A stretch of DNA of 64,000 nucleotides from the NCBI RefSeq assembly GCF_963678635.1, contig NC_087062.1, forward strand, positions 42,668,395 through 42,732,394, read 5' to 3'. Within the stretch, counting starts at the first letter, position 1, and the number at the start of each line of letters is the position of its first letter. The position numbers and the translations under genes are program-made. Under the pieces are notes generated by a model. It saw only the letters and a program-made list of their open reading frames with translations, was not told the DNA's origin and ran no database searches. This document shows positions 1-11,252 of the stretch, piece after piece. The DNA is from Symsagittifera roscoffensis. Lineage: Eukaryota; Xenacoelomorpha; Acoela; Convolutidae.

Positions 1-3000
1 AATGAAAAAGTGTAGAAGAACTATAATTTGATATCTGTTAATAGGTGTCAATATCTGCCATACTGTGGGTTTAAGTGTTTCCCCAAATTGCACTTTTAAC
101 CATACTTTAACATATACTACAAAGAAAATAATGAGAAAATAATGCTGTTAGTTAGCTTATGATTGCTGTTATGTTTAGGTGATGAAACTGGAACAACAGG
201 ATGATTTATAATTACTAACTATTAATTGTCATGCTACTAATTTTTATTTTTATTTTCAATAAATATTTTTCAAATATGTTTTATATATAATACTGCAGAA
301 ATTAAGGGAACGATCTGAGATCTTTTTATCAATTGTTATTGTACATTAATAATTTTTTTTAGCGCCTGAATTAATCATGAAGATTTACTTCAAAATTTTA
401 TGTTTGCAAATGAAAATCTAAATTCATTGCTAATAAGATTCTAAATATAAAAGTTTGTGTTGGCTTTTGCCGTACAACCATGAAACTAAATGGTAAATTT
501 TTACGTAGTCGTATATCGTCTCTTGTCCGAGGTCTTCTTCCAATACCGGGTTGTTCTAGTATTGTGCGGAATATCGGCTCTGATCTATTGAGTCGTAGAG
601 ACATTTCAATTAAGTTATTATCGTGTAACATTTTGAAAATGTTTTGTCTAACTTCTAATCTATATTTGGTTAATTCTAAGCTATGAAGGTCTTATTCGAG
701 ACGTATGGTCGCACTAGATGAGTTATATCCTTGAGGTTAACTCATAGAGTAATTTCGGATAGGGTACACCGTCTGATCGTCACGCTATCTTATTTTCGGC
801 CGGATAGATACTTGCAACTTCTTAGTCTAATACCGATCCTAATCTTCCTCTTATATCTACTAATCTCAGGGTGTTTAACTTGTCTCTGCTAGGCTCAATA
901 GATCTAGAGTATACTGGCTTATTGCTACTGCTGAAGTTCTCTGCTGAGAGGTAACTAATTTCTAAGTTAAATTTAAATCTCTCTGGTGCTGAAATTACAA
1001 GTAATTTCTGCACTTACAAATAAGTGGGTTGTTAGTTAGATGGATTGTGGTTGGTTAATATTAATTATTTTACAGTGGTAAAATATCTAATTTATCCAAT
1101 AATAAAATGTAGTTTAGATCAGGTTCCATTTTGTAAGGTTACGAGCAGGAACCGAAATTTTCGTCATAATTTGGCCTCATTTCGGCGCCGATTCCCACAA
1201 AAAAAGTTTTCGACAAGAAAGATGTAGTGTTTGACACATGTCAGTTTTTCGCAAAATTATAAAGCAAAGTTGTACTTAACAAACACTTATTTTTTAATTT
1301 CCTCTTCTACAATATGTGGAGGGGGACGGTCCAAAGTAATTTCAAATTCGATTACTGAAGCTTGGATATTCATTCATATTCCTAAAGATATTGTTCATCA
1401 AGTTTTTCTCTTCCAGAATTTGCCTACCTGATATTCGAACGGTCATTTTATATAAATGATAAATCAACAATCAACGGAATCAATATTTTACTTTATTTTC
1501 CACATAAGAATTGAAAAGCTCCCCCATTGTATTTGTATTTCCAAATTTTGGTAAGCTCTGTTTTTGGCACAAACTGTTTTACGATTCCTGGTTATTCGGT
1601 TTATGCAATTAATGCGTAAACGGCGGCGGTTTAACTTGGCTCATACATTGTTCCAAATTGAACTCAGGCGATCTGTTTGATCTTACTAAAACGTTACTAG
1701 ACGTTAACGCATCCTTTCGTCTTTTGCATAACACGTAAGGGTGCTGTTTCATAAAAAAATCTGTTATTCATCAGCTTTTGGGACATAAAAAAATTTCGTT
1801 TTTCATTAAATCATCACAAAAATCCCAGTCTTAGAAAATTTACAACACAATTATTTTTTCAAACAGTGTCATTTTTTTCGGCTTTCTGTGATAAAAGAAT
1901 CTGAGCAAAAAGTACTGCATAGGCATTTTCGTGAGTCAGGTGAAATATGCAAATTGGAAAATAAGTTTTGAAAACAAATAACAAGAAAAAAAAATAATAT
2001 TTCCAAATTTCTTCAAAAACTATTTTTGTTAGAGTATAACTAACTTTTCAAGGCTTAATTTAGGCATAAGTAAGCTAATGTAAGCGTTTTCGCTCAAAAT
2101 TAGACAAAAAATTAAAATTTCAAAATGGTTTTTCTCGAAACTTTTTCAATGTGGTTCGAATCACGTGGTTCATTAATTGGAAATTTTTCAATGTGGTTCG
2201 AATCACGACCGTAAAAGCTTTAATGAGACTAAACACTCAACCGAGTCCGATCATTGTTTGCTGTACCTAATTTTGCGTGGAAAAAACTAAAACAAGCTCG
2301 AAAACAAAGTTCTTTCCCATTTTCAATGGTCGGAACAAAAAATTACTTCATGTATTTACGAAGAAAGAGAAATCATAGGACTAGACCGTTCAGAAGGGTA
2401 TGATTAGTTTAGAAAAGTCTGACAAAAGTTTCATCGGATACAAAATTTTAACTTGAGTTACAAAATTGATCTCATATTGTTTTAAAAAGTGTATTATCTT
2501 ATTTTTACTAAGCGATCATTGCTGATTGATTGCTTGGTAATTCATCCTAAACTATAAGTCTCACCTGAGACCATCAAGTTTCTTGACAAAAGTTTTAGTA
2601 GAAACAATAGTTAGAAAAAGGTATGAATTGATGAGCTGGATAAATATAAAGCACAAGGTTATTAGGTTATATTAAGGATTTGATTAGCTTAAAGAAATAT
2701 ACCTACGATGGATGGGGTTTCAAATCTGCTTTTCACATTTATATTTTATCTTCAGACTAAGGATAATGATGGGGTAGAGTTCTCGAGTCAATCTTTGTTG
2801 GGTCCGCTTCTTCTGAGGCGTCTAGTGAATTTTTGTCCAGTGGTATTCGTGCTCTGATTTGTCTCGTTCGCGATTATCTCGAATTATTATCTTATCGAAG
2901 TTAGAGAAAAAACTAAAAGCAGTTTTTGTTGAAAAAAGACTAATCTTTATAATTTTGTAAAACTGCAAAGGAAAATTTATTTAATTCAAAACTGAAGTTA

Positions 3001-3641
3001 TTAGAGTTTAGAACTTGCTGCTGACTGAGCAAAATGAGAAAATGAAGATTTCAGGCCAGTCCTTTTGCTTGTAAGCATTATCCGCCGGCTGATTCATCTA
3101 TCAAACATCTCAGGTTTCACCTGCTCATTTGTTCTCCCTCCATCATAAGATAAATTTCAACTATCATTTATTTGATTTTTCATGTCAAATCTCGTTAAAT
3201 TTTTAGTCGTCTTTGATTATAACTCCAGTCTTCAGTTCGATGTTATAGAAATTTCATAGTATTTTCTCTGATGCATCATGTTCTATGTGCATCTCTGTTT
3301 AATCAAAGCAAGGAGAAATCCTGGGCAACCTGCAGGATTATTAAATATTAATTCATTTTGTTGTAGGATATAGTTAAAAGCGACGTGTTAGTAATCACCG
3401 CCCTTATGAAATACTGAGCATGAAAAAAATGAGAAAAATTGGACAAGTATTTAAAAAATAGTGGATTTTTCAAAACAAGATTTCACGCTGCAATTTAGAA
3501 TTGAGTCATTAAATAAACAATTTAGATAATGGTCATTTGTCCGTGTTGTACTTACAATACTACAACTCACCCATTTTTTTAGAAAAAAATTATGTTGCTC
3601 GTTTCTTACAGCTACCATGTTGAAAATTAAACACCAAATGA

Positions 3642-4157
3642 TTAAATAATTAATTTTTTTAAGATTATGAAAAAGAACAATAAAAAAAATACGTTCGAAG
3701 ATAAATTTAAATTGAAAACAATGCAATTTAAATAAGGTTTATTACATAAAAAATTGTCATAGACTTTCTTTCTATTTTCTAAATCCATGTTGTACGACCT
3801 GAGGATCGCTATCTTCCTCTGCGATGCCTCCAGTTTTTGATGCAGTTTTGCGATCTTCTGCTTCGTTTTCTTGTTTTTAAGTGTCATCCGGCTCAATCCG
3901 TCTGTTAATTCCTTAATTTCTATCCGGTTTGAATATATTTCATCTCTCTCAGTTTCCTCTGTCTTCACAGGGAAAACAGTTGTTATTTGAGCTCCCTCTA
4001 CTTTTAATAAATGGCCGTTTTCCAGTCCTTGATTCAACTTCAAAAAGTTACTTTCTTCTTTTTTTAACCTTCCTGTCCAGTTATCAACTCGATTAGCATC
4101 ATTGCCTAATCCATTGTCGTCGAGCTGACAGCTTCGACAAAGAATGCCTGTTTCCAC
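3642..4157 (-). CDS. coiled-coil frame inside tandem unit, copy 1 (unrecognised)
   Basis: A 171-codon open frame on the minus strand. The open frame begins at a GTG codon, so the true start or an upstream exon is not defined. The central 50-60 residues are strongly charged and heptad-like (KNKKTKQKIAKLHQKLEAS), consistent with a coiled coil; two nearby cysteines (CRSC) sit at the N-terminal end. The last ~40 residues are hydrophobic and AT-driven and probably not real protein. Copy 2 of the repeat keeps the same frame through the coiled coil, with an 18-nt in-frame length difference, which is mild evidence for coding. I recognise no family. It may be one exon, a domesticated fragment or chance. 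Confidence 0.35.
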   Translation of the reverse strand: METGILCRSCQLDDNGLGNDANRVDNWTGRLKKEESNFLKLNQGLENGHLLKVEGAQITTVFPVKTEETERDEIYSNRIEIKELTDGLSRMTLKNKKTKQKIAKLHQKLEASQRKIAILRSYNMDLENRKKVYDNFLCNKPYLNCIVFNLNLSSNVFFLLFFFIILKKLII

Positions 4158-4226
4158 CGATTGTAATTGTGTTTAATAGAGTGTTTCAAGAATGTGCTGA
4201 ATCGATGATTTAGAGTATCTAATTTG

Positions 4227-4228
<2 letters not shown>

Positions 4229-4261
<33 letters not shown>

Positions 4262-4267
4262 TCTCTT
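4229..4267. repeat. CT microsatellite
   Basis: Run of CT dinucleotides with a CCCT interruption, just 5' (on +) of the hairpin at 4320-4347. Its counterpart is at 8631-8665. Confidence 0.95.
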
Positions 4268-4319
4268 TAGAGATCCAATCGTTGATTTAAGTTTGGTTGA
4301 AGAATTGACAACTGATTTT

Positions 4320-4347
4320 AATTGCCTCTTCTTTGGGAGAGGCAATT
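4320..4347. other. perfect 10-bp-stem hairpin
   Basis: AATTGCCTCT pairs exactly with AGAGGCAATT across an 8-base loop. It is conserved without change in the second unit (8718-8745). Function unknown; it lies about 75 bases from the unit junction. Confidence 0.7.
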
Positions 4348-7300
4348 TCCTTTCAAATTGCTCCGCGGTAGGGTCAGCAATTTACAATTCCTGTTCATTA
4401 CTGTGTCATATTCCATTGTGCAAATGAAAAAGTGTAGAAGAACTATAATTGGATATCTGTTAATAGGTGTCAATATCTGCCATACTGTGGGTTTAAGTGT
4501 TTCCCCAAATTGCACTTTTAACCATACTTTAACATATACTACAAAGAAAATAATGAGAAAATAATGCTGTTAGTTAGCTTATGATTGCTGTTATGTTTAG
4601 GTGATGAAACTGGAACAACAGGATGATTTATAATTACTAACTATTAATTGTCATGCTACTAATTTTTATTTTTATTTTCAATAAATATTTTTCAAATATG
4701 TTTTATATATAATACTGCAGAAATTAAGGGAACGATCTGAGATCTTTTTATCAATTGTTATTGTACATTAATAATTTTTTTAGCGCCTGAATTAATCATG
4801 AAGATTTACTTCAAAATTTTATGTTTGCAAATGAAAATCTAAATTCATTGCTAATAAGATTCTAAATATAATAGTTTGTGTTGGCTTTTGCCGTACAACC
4901 ATGAAACTAAATGGTAAATTTCTACGTAGTCGTATATCGTCTCTTGTCCGAGGTCTTCTTCCAATACCGGGTTGTTCTAGTATTGTGCGGAATATCGGCT
5001 CTGATCTATTGAGTCGTAGAGACATTTCAATTAAGTTATTATCGTGTAACATTTTGAAAATGTTTTGTCTAACTTCTAATCTATATTTGGTTAATTCTAA
5101 GCTATGAAGGTCTTATTCGAGACGTATGGTCGCACTAGATGAGTTATATCCTTGAGGTTAAATCATAGAGTAATTTCGGATAGGGTACACCGTCTGATCG
5201 TCACGCTATCTTATTTTCGGCCGGATAGATACTTGCAACTTCTTAGTCTAATACCGATCCTAATCTTCCTCTTATATCTACTAATCTCAGGGTGTTTAAC
5301 TTGTCTCTGCTAGGCTCAATAGATCTAGAGTATACTGGCTTATTGCTACTGCTGAAGTTCTCTGCTGAGAGGTAACTAATTTCTAAGTTAAATTTAAATC
5401 TCTCTGGTGCTGAAATTACAAGTAATTTCTGCACTTACAAATAAGTGGGTTGTTAGTTAGATGGATTGTGGTTGGTTAATATTAATTATTTTACAGTGGT
5501 AAAATATCTAATTTATCCAATAATAAAATGTAGTTTAGATCAGGTTCCATTTTGTAAGGTTACGAGCAGGAACCGAAATTTTCGTCATAATTTGGCCTCA
5601 TTTCGGCGCCGATTCCCACAAAAAAAATTTTCGACAAGAAAGATGTAGTGTTTGACACATGTCAGTTTTTCGCAAAATTATAAAGCAAAGTTGTACTTAA
5701 CAAACACTTATTTGTTAATTTCCTCTTCTACAATATGTGGAGGGGGACGGTCCAAAGTAATTTCAAATTCGATTACTGAAGCTTGGATATTCATTCATAT
5801 TCCTAAAGATATTGTTCATCAAGTTTTTCTCTTCCAGAATTTGCCTGCCTGATATTCGAGCGGTCATTTTATATAAATGATAAATCAACAATCAACTGAA
5901 TCAATATTTTACTTTATTTTCCACATAAAAATTGAAAAGCTCCCCCATTGTATTTGTATTTCCAAATTTTGGTAAGCTCTGTTTTTGGCACAAACTGTTA
6001 TACGATTCCTGGTTATTCGGTTTATGCAATTAATGCGTAAACGGCGGCGGTTTAACTTGGCTCATACATTGTTCCAAATTGAACTCAGGCGATCTGTTTG
6101 ATCTTACTAATACGTTACTAGACGTTAATGCATCCTTTCGTTTTTTGCATAACACGTAAGGGTGCTGTTTCATAAAAAATCTGTTATTCATCAGCTTTTG
6201 GGACATAAAAAAACTTCGTTTTTCATTAAATCATCACAAAAATCCCAGTCTTAGAAAAATTACAACACAATTATTTTTTCAAACAGTGTCGTTTTTTTCG
6301 GCTTTCTGTGATAAAAGAATCTGAGCAAAAAGTACCGCTGAGGCATTTTCGTGAGTCAGGTGAAATATGCAAATTGGAAAATAAGTTTTGAAAACAAATA
6401 ACAAGAAAAAAAATTAATATTTCCAAATTTCTTCAAAAACTATTTTTGTTAGAGTGTAACTAACTTTTCAAGGCTTAATTTAGGCATAAGTAAGCTAATG
6501 TAAGCGTTTTCGCTCAAAATTAGACAAAAAATTAAAATTTCAAAATGGTTTTTCTCGTCATTGTTTGAAAATTTTTCAATGTGGTTCGAATCACGACCGT
6601 AAATGCTTTAATGAGACTAAACACTCAACCGAGTCCAATCATTGTTTGCTGTACCTAAGTTTGCGTGGAAAAAACTAAAACAAGCTCGAAAACAAAGTTC
6701 TTTCTCATTTTCAATGGTCGGAACAAAAAATTACTTCATGTATTCACGAAGAAAGAGAAATCATAGGACTAGACCGTTCAGAAGGGTATGATTAATTTAG
6801 AAAAGTCTGACAAAAGTTTCATCGGATACAAAACTTTAACTTGAGTTACAAAATTGATCTCAAATTGTTTTAAAAAGTGTATTATCTTATTTTTACTAAG
6901 CGATCATTGCTGATTGATTGCTTGGTAATTCATCCTAAACTATAAGTCTCACCTGAGACCGTCAAGTTTCTTGAGAAAAGTTTTAGTAGAAACAATAGTT
7001 AGAAAAAGGTATGAATTGATGAGCTGGATAAATATGAAGCACAAGGTTATTAGGTAATATTAAGGATTTGATTAGCTTAAAGAAATATACCTACGATGGA
7101 TGGGGTTTCAAATCTGATTTTCACATTTATATTTTATCTTCAGACTAAGGATAATGATGGGGTAGAATTCTCGAGTCAATCTTTGTTGGGTCCGCTTCTT
7201 CTGAGGCGTCTAGTGACTTTTTGTCCAGTGGTCTTCGTGCTCTGATTTGTCTCGTTCGCGATTATCTCGATTTATTATTTTATCGAAGTTAGAGAAAAAA

Positions 7301-8125
7301 CTAAAAGCAGTTTTTGTTGAAAAAAGACTAATCTTTATAATTTTGTAAAACTGCAAAGGAAAATTTATTTATTTGAAAACTGAAGTTATTAGAGTTTAGA
7401 ACTTGCTGCTGACTGAGCAAATGAAAAAATGAAAATTTCAGGCCAGTCTTTTTGCTTGTAAGCATTATCCGCCGGCTGATTCATCTATCAAACATCTCAG
7501 GTTGCTCATTTGTTCTCCCTCCATCATAAGATAAATTTCAACAATCATTTATTTGATTTTTCATGTCAAATCTCGTTAAATTTTTAGTCGTCTTTGATTA
7601 TAACGCCACTCTTCAGTTCGATGTTATAGAAATTTCATAGTATTTTCTCTGATGCATCATGTTCTATGTGCATCTCTGTTTAATCAAAGCAAGGAGAAAT
7701 CCTGGGCAACCTGCAGGATTATTAAATATTAATTCATTTTGTTGTAGGATATAGTTAAAAGCGAAGTGTTAGTAATCGCCGCCCTTATGAAATACTGAGC
7801 ATGAAAAAAATGAGAAAAATTGGACAAGTATTTAAAAAATAGTGGATTTTTCAAAACAAGATTTCACGCTGCAATTTAGAATTGAGTCATTAAATAAACA
7901 ATTTAGATACTGGTCATTTGTCCGTGTTGTACTTACAATACTACAACTAACCCCTTTTTTTAGAAAAAAATTGTGTTGCTCGTTTCTTACAGCTACCATG
8001 TTGAAAATTAAACACCAAATGATTAAATAATTAATTTTTTTAAGATTATGAAAAAGAACATTAAATAAAATACGTTCGAAGATAAGTTTAAATTGAAAAA
8101 AAAAATGCATTTTAAATAAAGTTTA

Positions 8126-8569
8126 TTACATAACAAAATTGTCATAGATTTTCTTTCCATTTTCTAAATCCATGTTGTACGACCTGAGGATCGCTATCTT
8201 CCTCTGCGATGCCTCCAGTTTTTGATGCAGTTTTGCGATCTTCTGCTTCGTTTTCTTGTTTTTAAGTGTCATCCGGCTCAGTCTGTATGTTAATTCCTTA
8301 ATTTCTATCCGAATTGAATATATTTCATCTCTCTCAGTTTCCTCTGTCTTCACAGGGAAAACAGTTGTTCCCTGAAATGGAATCGTTATTTGAGCTCCCC
8401 CTACTTTTAATAAATGGCCGTTTTCCAGTCCTTGATTTAACTTCAAAATGTTACTTTCTTCTTTTTTTACCTTCCTGTCCAGTTATTAACTCGGTTAGCA
8501 TCATTGCCTAATCCATTGTCGTCGAGCTTACAGCTTCGACAAAGAATGCCTGTTTCCACCGATTGTAGT
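8126..8569 (-). pseudogene. coiled-coil frame, copy 2 (frameshifted upstream)
   Basis: Counterpart of the frame at 3642-4157. The coiled-coil part (8126-8446) is open and ends shortly after YDNF, earlier than in copy 1. It has six extra codons (an IPFQGT-like insertion) relative to copy 1. Upstream, in the homopolymer around 8461-8470, one base is missing compared with copy 1 (4059-4067), which brings a TAA into frame just after the WTGR residues. Alternatively this point is an exon edge, because the shifted sequence reads AGGTAAAA, which resembles a splice donor. Confidence 0.35.
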
Positions 8570-8628
8570 TGTGTTTAATAGAGTGTTTCAAGCATGTGCT
8601 GAATCGATGATCTAGAGTATCTAATTTG

Positions 8629-8630
<2 letters not shown>

Positions 8631-8665
<35 letters not shown>
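8631..8665. repeat. CT microsatellite, copy 2
   Basis: Uninterrupted CT run in the second 4.4 kb unit; differs in length from the copy at 4229-4267, as expected of slippage. Confidence 0.95.
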
Positions 8666-8666
<1 letters not shown>

Positions 8667-8717
8667 AGAGATCCAATCGTTGATTTAAGTTTGGTTGAAG
8701 AATTGACAACTGATTTT

Positions 8718-8745
8718 AATTGCCTCTTCTTTGGGAGAGGCAATT
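8718..8745. other. perfect 10-bp-stem hairpin, copy 2
   Basis: Same stem and loop as 4320-4347 in the second tandem unit, again about 75-100 bases before the unit junction. Confidence 0.7.
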
Positions 8746-8820
8746 TCCTTTCAAATTGCTCCGCGGTAGGGTCAGCAATTTACAATTCCTGTTCATTACT
8801 GTGTCATATTCCATTGTGCA

Positions 8821-8960
8821 AATGAAAGAGTGTAGAAGAACTATAATTGGATATCTGTTAATAGGTGTCAATATCTGCCATACTGTGGGTTTGGGTGTTT
8901 CCCCCAATTGCACTTTTAACCATACTTTAACATATACTACAAAGAAAATAATGAGAAAAT
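8821..8960. repeat. 4.4 kb tandem repeat, truncated third copy
   Basis: About 140 bases match the start of copies 1 and 2, then similarity stops abruptly after ATGAGAAAAT at 8960, where copies 1 and 2 continue with AATGCTG. This marks the right end of the array. The following 8961-9288 is unique-looking DNA with no frame or motif I can support. Confidence 0.85.
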
Positions 8961-9595
8961 GATCCGGTGAAATTAGGGACTTGGCAAATGGGGCGTAAAC
9001 CGTGTCCATATTTCCAAAAATGAGCTAGAATTTGCTCATGGCAGTCTATACAAATGAAGTGTGGTGGATAGTGTGGCTGGTTATTTTTTTGTTTCTTGAA
9101 TTTAGACTTTTATAAATAACAAAGCGGGCATTCAAGAGTGGGCTGGATAAAAAAACTGGTTTACTTAAAAAAACTGGTGAGGTTATCTGAATCATAATAA
9201 ATGTTTGAAATGAAATAATTCATAAGGCGATTAGAAGGTGAAAAGTTGATATTGATAACATCTTATTTAAAGTTACACTATCATATCGGCTGCCCGGGTC
9301 GAGATCCCGCTCAAAAACCGCTCAAGATATGAGCGGTTTGAGCGGTTTTTCAGCAAGATTTGAGCAGTTTGAGCGGTTTGGGCGGTTTGGGCGGTTTGGG
9401 CGGTTTTTTTGGAAAAACTGCTCAAACCGCTCAAATCTTGCTTAAAAAACCACTCAAAAACCGCTCAGTTCTTGCAGTGATTTTTGAACGGTTTTTCAAG
9501 CAAGATTTGAGCGGTTTTAGAGCGGTTTTATAGCGGTCTTATAAAAAAAAACGATTAAAACCAACAAAAAGGCCTGGAAAGGTAATGTGACCCCG

Positions 9596-9900
9596 GGTTG
9601 ACATCCCTAAACCGAAAATGCTTATTTTAAATTTCCCCACACCGAAAAAGCTTATCATACAATTGCCTGCATCAAATGTATGGAAAAATGCTAATCATAC
9701 AATTTTCATACAATTTAAAAAACCATTGAAAAAAGATTCAATCTAGTTTCTCCGGCTATTTGAACCAAATACAACAGTCTGGGTTGAAAATTAACTACAT
9801 ATATTTTTTTTTGAAAAAAAAATTGGTTATCATACAATTTCCAAATATGAAAATTGTATGATAACCATTTTTTCATGAAAGGCAAGATTTTCAGAATAAA
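9596..9900. repeat. CCCGGGTTGAC / ATGCTTATCATACAATTT palindromic repeat
   Basis: Begins CCCGGGTTGAC and is followed by several copies of AATGCTTATCATACAATTT and the inverse AAATTGTATGATAAGC. The same motif family recurs at 43897-44690, 47056-47250, 47850-47955 and 54290-54375. Here it lies nested inside the GAGCGGTTT foldback element. Confidence 0.65.
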
Positions 9901-10106
9901 GTAAAAACTTGTTTTTAATCAAATTTAAAATAATTAAGAGTGCTTTTGCTCAATTTAAAACACCTTGCTCATCAAAAACGAGGTTTTCAAACCAGGTTTT
10001 TGCTCAGTTTTAATCGTCACAAAATGTTAATCGTCACAAAACGACGAGTAAAACTGAGATCTCTAAGGTCGGAGCCACACAGTTCTTCTTCTCCGAAAAT
10101 GACTCG

Positions 10107-10145
10107 GGGTAGGTTGGGGTTAGGGTTAGGTTAGGATTAGGGTTT
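10107..10145 (+). repeat. short interstitial telomere-like tract
   Basis: Degenerate run of TTAGGG, TTAGG and TAGG-type words (GGGTTAGGGTTAGGTTAGG). It is only about 40 bases and sits inside the foldback element. TTAGGG is the ancestral metazoan telomere repeat and TTAGG the arthropod type; the mixture does not decide between them. Confidence 0.6.
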
Positions 10146-11252
10146 CTTAAGAATAATTTCACAATTTTTGGAGAACAGAATGGAAAAAAAACTAATTTTC
10201 TAGCCACAACAATTTTCTTTGGATCAACTCTGAATAACTGACGCAATATTCGTCTTTGGGTTCATTTATCAAGCAATTTTTTTGAGAATTTAGGCTAAAA
10301 AAACGGTTTCAAAAGTTCATTTGAGCGGTTTTTTTAGACATTTACGCTCAAAATCTTGCTTCAAAATAAAATGAGCGGTTTTTGAACGGTTTATCTTAAA
10401 AAACCGCTCAAAAACCGCGCAAGATTTGAGCGGTTTCAGCGGTTTTTTTAGACAATTACGCTCAAAATTTTGCTTCAAAATGAGCGGTTTGAGCGGTTTT
10501 TAAATGGTTTATCTAAAAAAACCGCTCAAAAACCGCGCAAGATTTGAGCGGTTTTTTTAGACAATTACGCTCAAAATCTTGCTTCAAAATGAGCAGTTTG
10601 AGCGGTTTTTGAACGGGTTATCTAGAAAAACCGCTCAAAAACCGCGCAAGATTTGAACGGTTTTGAGCGGTTTATCTAGAAAAACCGTTTTCAGCGGTTT
10701 ATCCAAAAGTTCATTTGAGCGGTTTTTTTAGACAGTTACGCTCAAAATCTTGCTTCAAGATGAGCGGTTTTTGAACGGTTTATCTAAAAAAACCGCTCAA
10801 AAACCGCGCAAGATTTGAGCGGTTTGAGCGTTTTTTTAGACAATTACGCTCAAAATCTTGCTTCAAAATGAGCGGTTTGAGCGGTTTTTGAACGGTTTAT
10901 CTAAAAAAACCGCTCAAAAACCGCGCAAGATTTGAGCGGTTTTTTTTAGACAATTACGCTCAAAATCTTGCTTCAAAATGAGCGGTTTGAATGGTTTTTG
11001 AACGGCTTATCTAAAAAAACGCTCAAAAACCGCGCAAGATTTGAACGGTTTTGAGCGCTTTTTTAGATAAACCGCTCAAAACTGTTCAAATCTTGCGCGG
11101 TTTTTGAGCGGTTTTTTCTAGATAAAACCGTTCAAAAACCGCTCAAACCGCTCATTTTGAAGCAAAATTTTGAACGTAATTGTCTAAAAAAACCGCTCAA
11201 ACCGCTCAAATCTTGCTTCAAATTAGCTGAAAAATCTCGACTCGGGTGCTGC

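Larger units (their letters stand above)
1..4422. repeat. 4.4 kb tandem repeat unit, copy 1
   Basis: The first bases of the window recur at 4423 and again at 8821, so this is one period (~4.42 kb) of a direct tandem repeat. Copies 1 and 2 differ by scattered substitutions and small indels only (a few percent by eye). Copy 1 has an extra local duplication near 2150-2210, where the motif GTGGTTCGAATCAC occurs twice and copy 2 has it once. The unit holds short frames only, a minus-strand coiled-coil frame near its right end, a CT microsatellite and a 10-bp-stem hairpin. The segment from about 1 to 1013 resembles, in reverse orientation, the 55984-57978 leader repeats. The left boundary of the array is outside the window. 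Confidence 0.9.
4423..8820. repeat. 4.4 kb tandem repeat unit, copy 2
   Basis: Second full copy, about 24 bases shorter than copy 1, mostly through loss of the local duplication seen near 2150-2210. Gene-sized open frames are absent apart from the minus-strand coiled-coil frame at 8126-8446. The close match over the whole unit indicates a recent unequal-exchange or rolling-type duplication rather than two independent insertions. Confidence 0.9.
9289..11252. mobile_element. foldback element packed with GAGCGGTTT motifs
   Basis: Ends are inverted: the left end reads GCTGCCCGGGTCGAGAT and the right end, reverse complemented, GCAGCACCCGAGTCGAGAT. Between them, GAGCGGTTT and its complement AAACCGCTC occur dozens of times, in a left block (9304-9545) and a long right block (10290-11225). 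The right block is a tandem repeat of roughly 110 bases (10364-11040) that turns into the reverse orientation after 11050, so the element can fold on itself at many scales. The middle (9560-10290) is different: it starts with CCCGGGTTGAC and has ATGCTTATCATACAATTT palindromes plus a telomere-like tract. No transposase is visible, so it is non-autonomous. Confidence 0.75.

Noticed and set aside
2150-2215. GGTTCGAATCAC resembling a tRNA T-arm or Pol III B box
   Set aside because: The flanking stem has only three pairs, no A box or acceptor stem lies at the right distance, and the motif is part of a short local duplication absent in copy 2.
9300-11230. Hammerhead ribozyme or other small ribozyme in the repeats
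   Set aside because: No CTGATGA...GAAA core with matching stems was found in the foldback, satellite or leader repeats; isolated CTGATGA words (13876, 22391) lack the GAAA partner.
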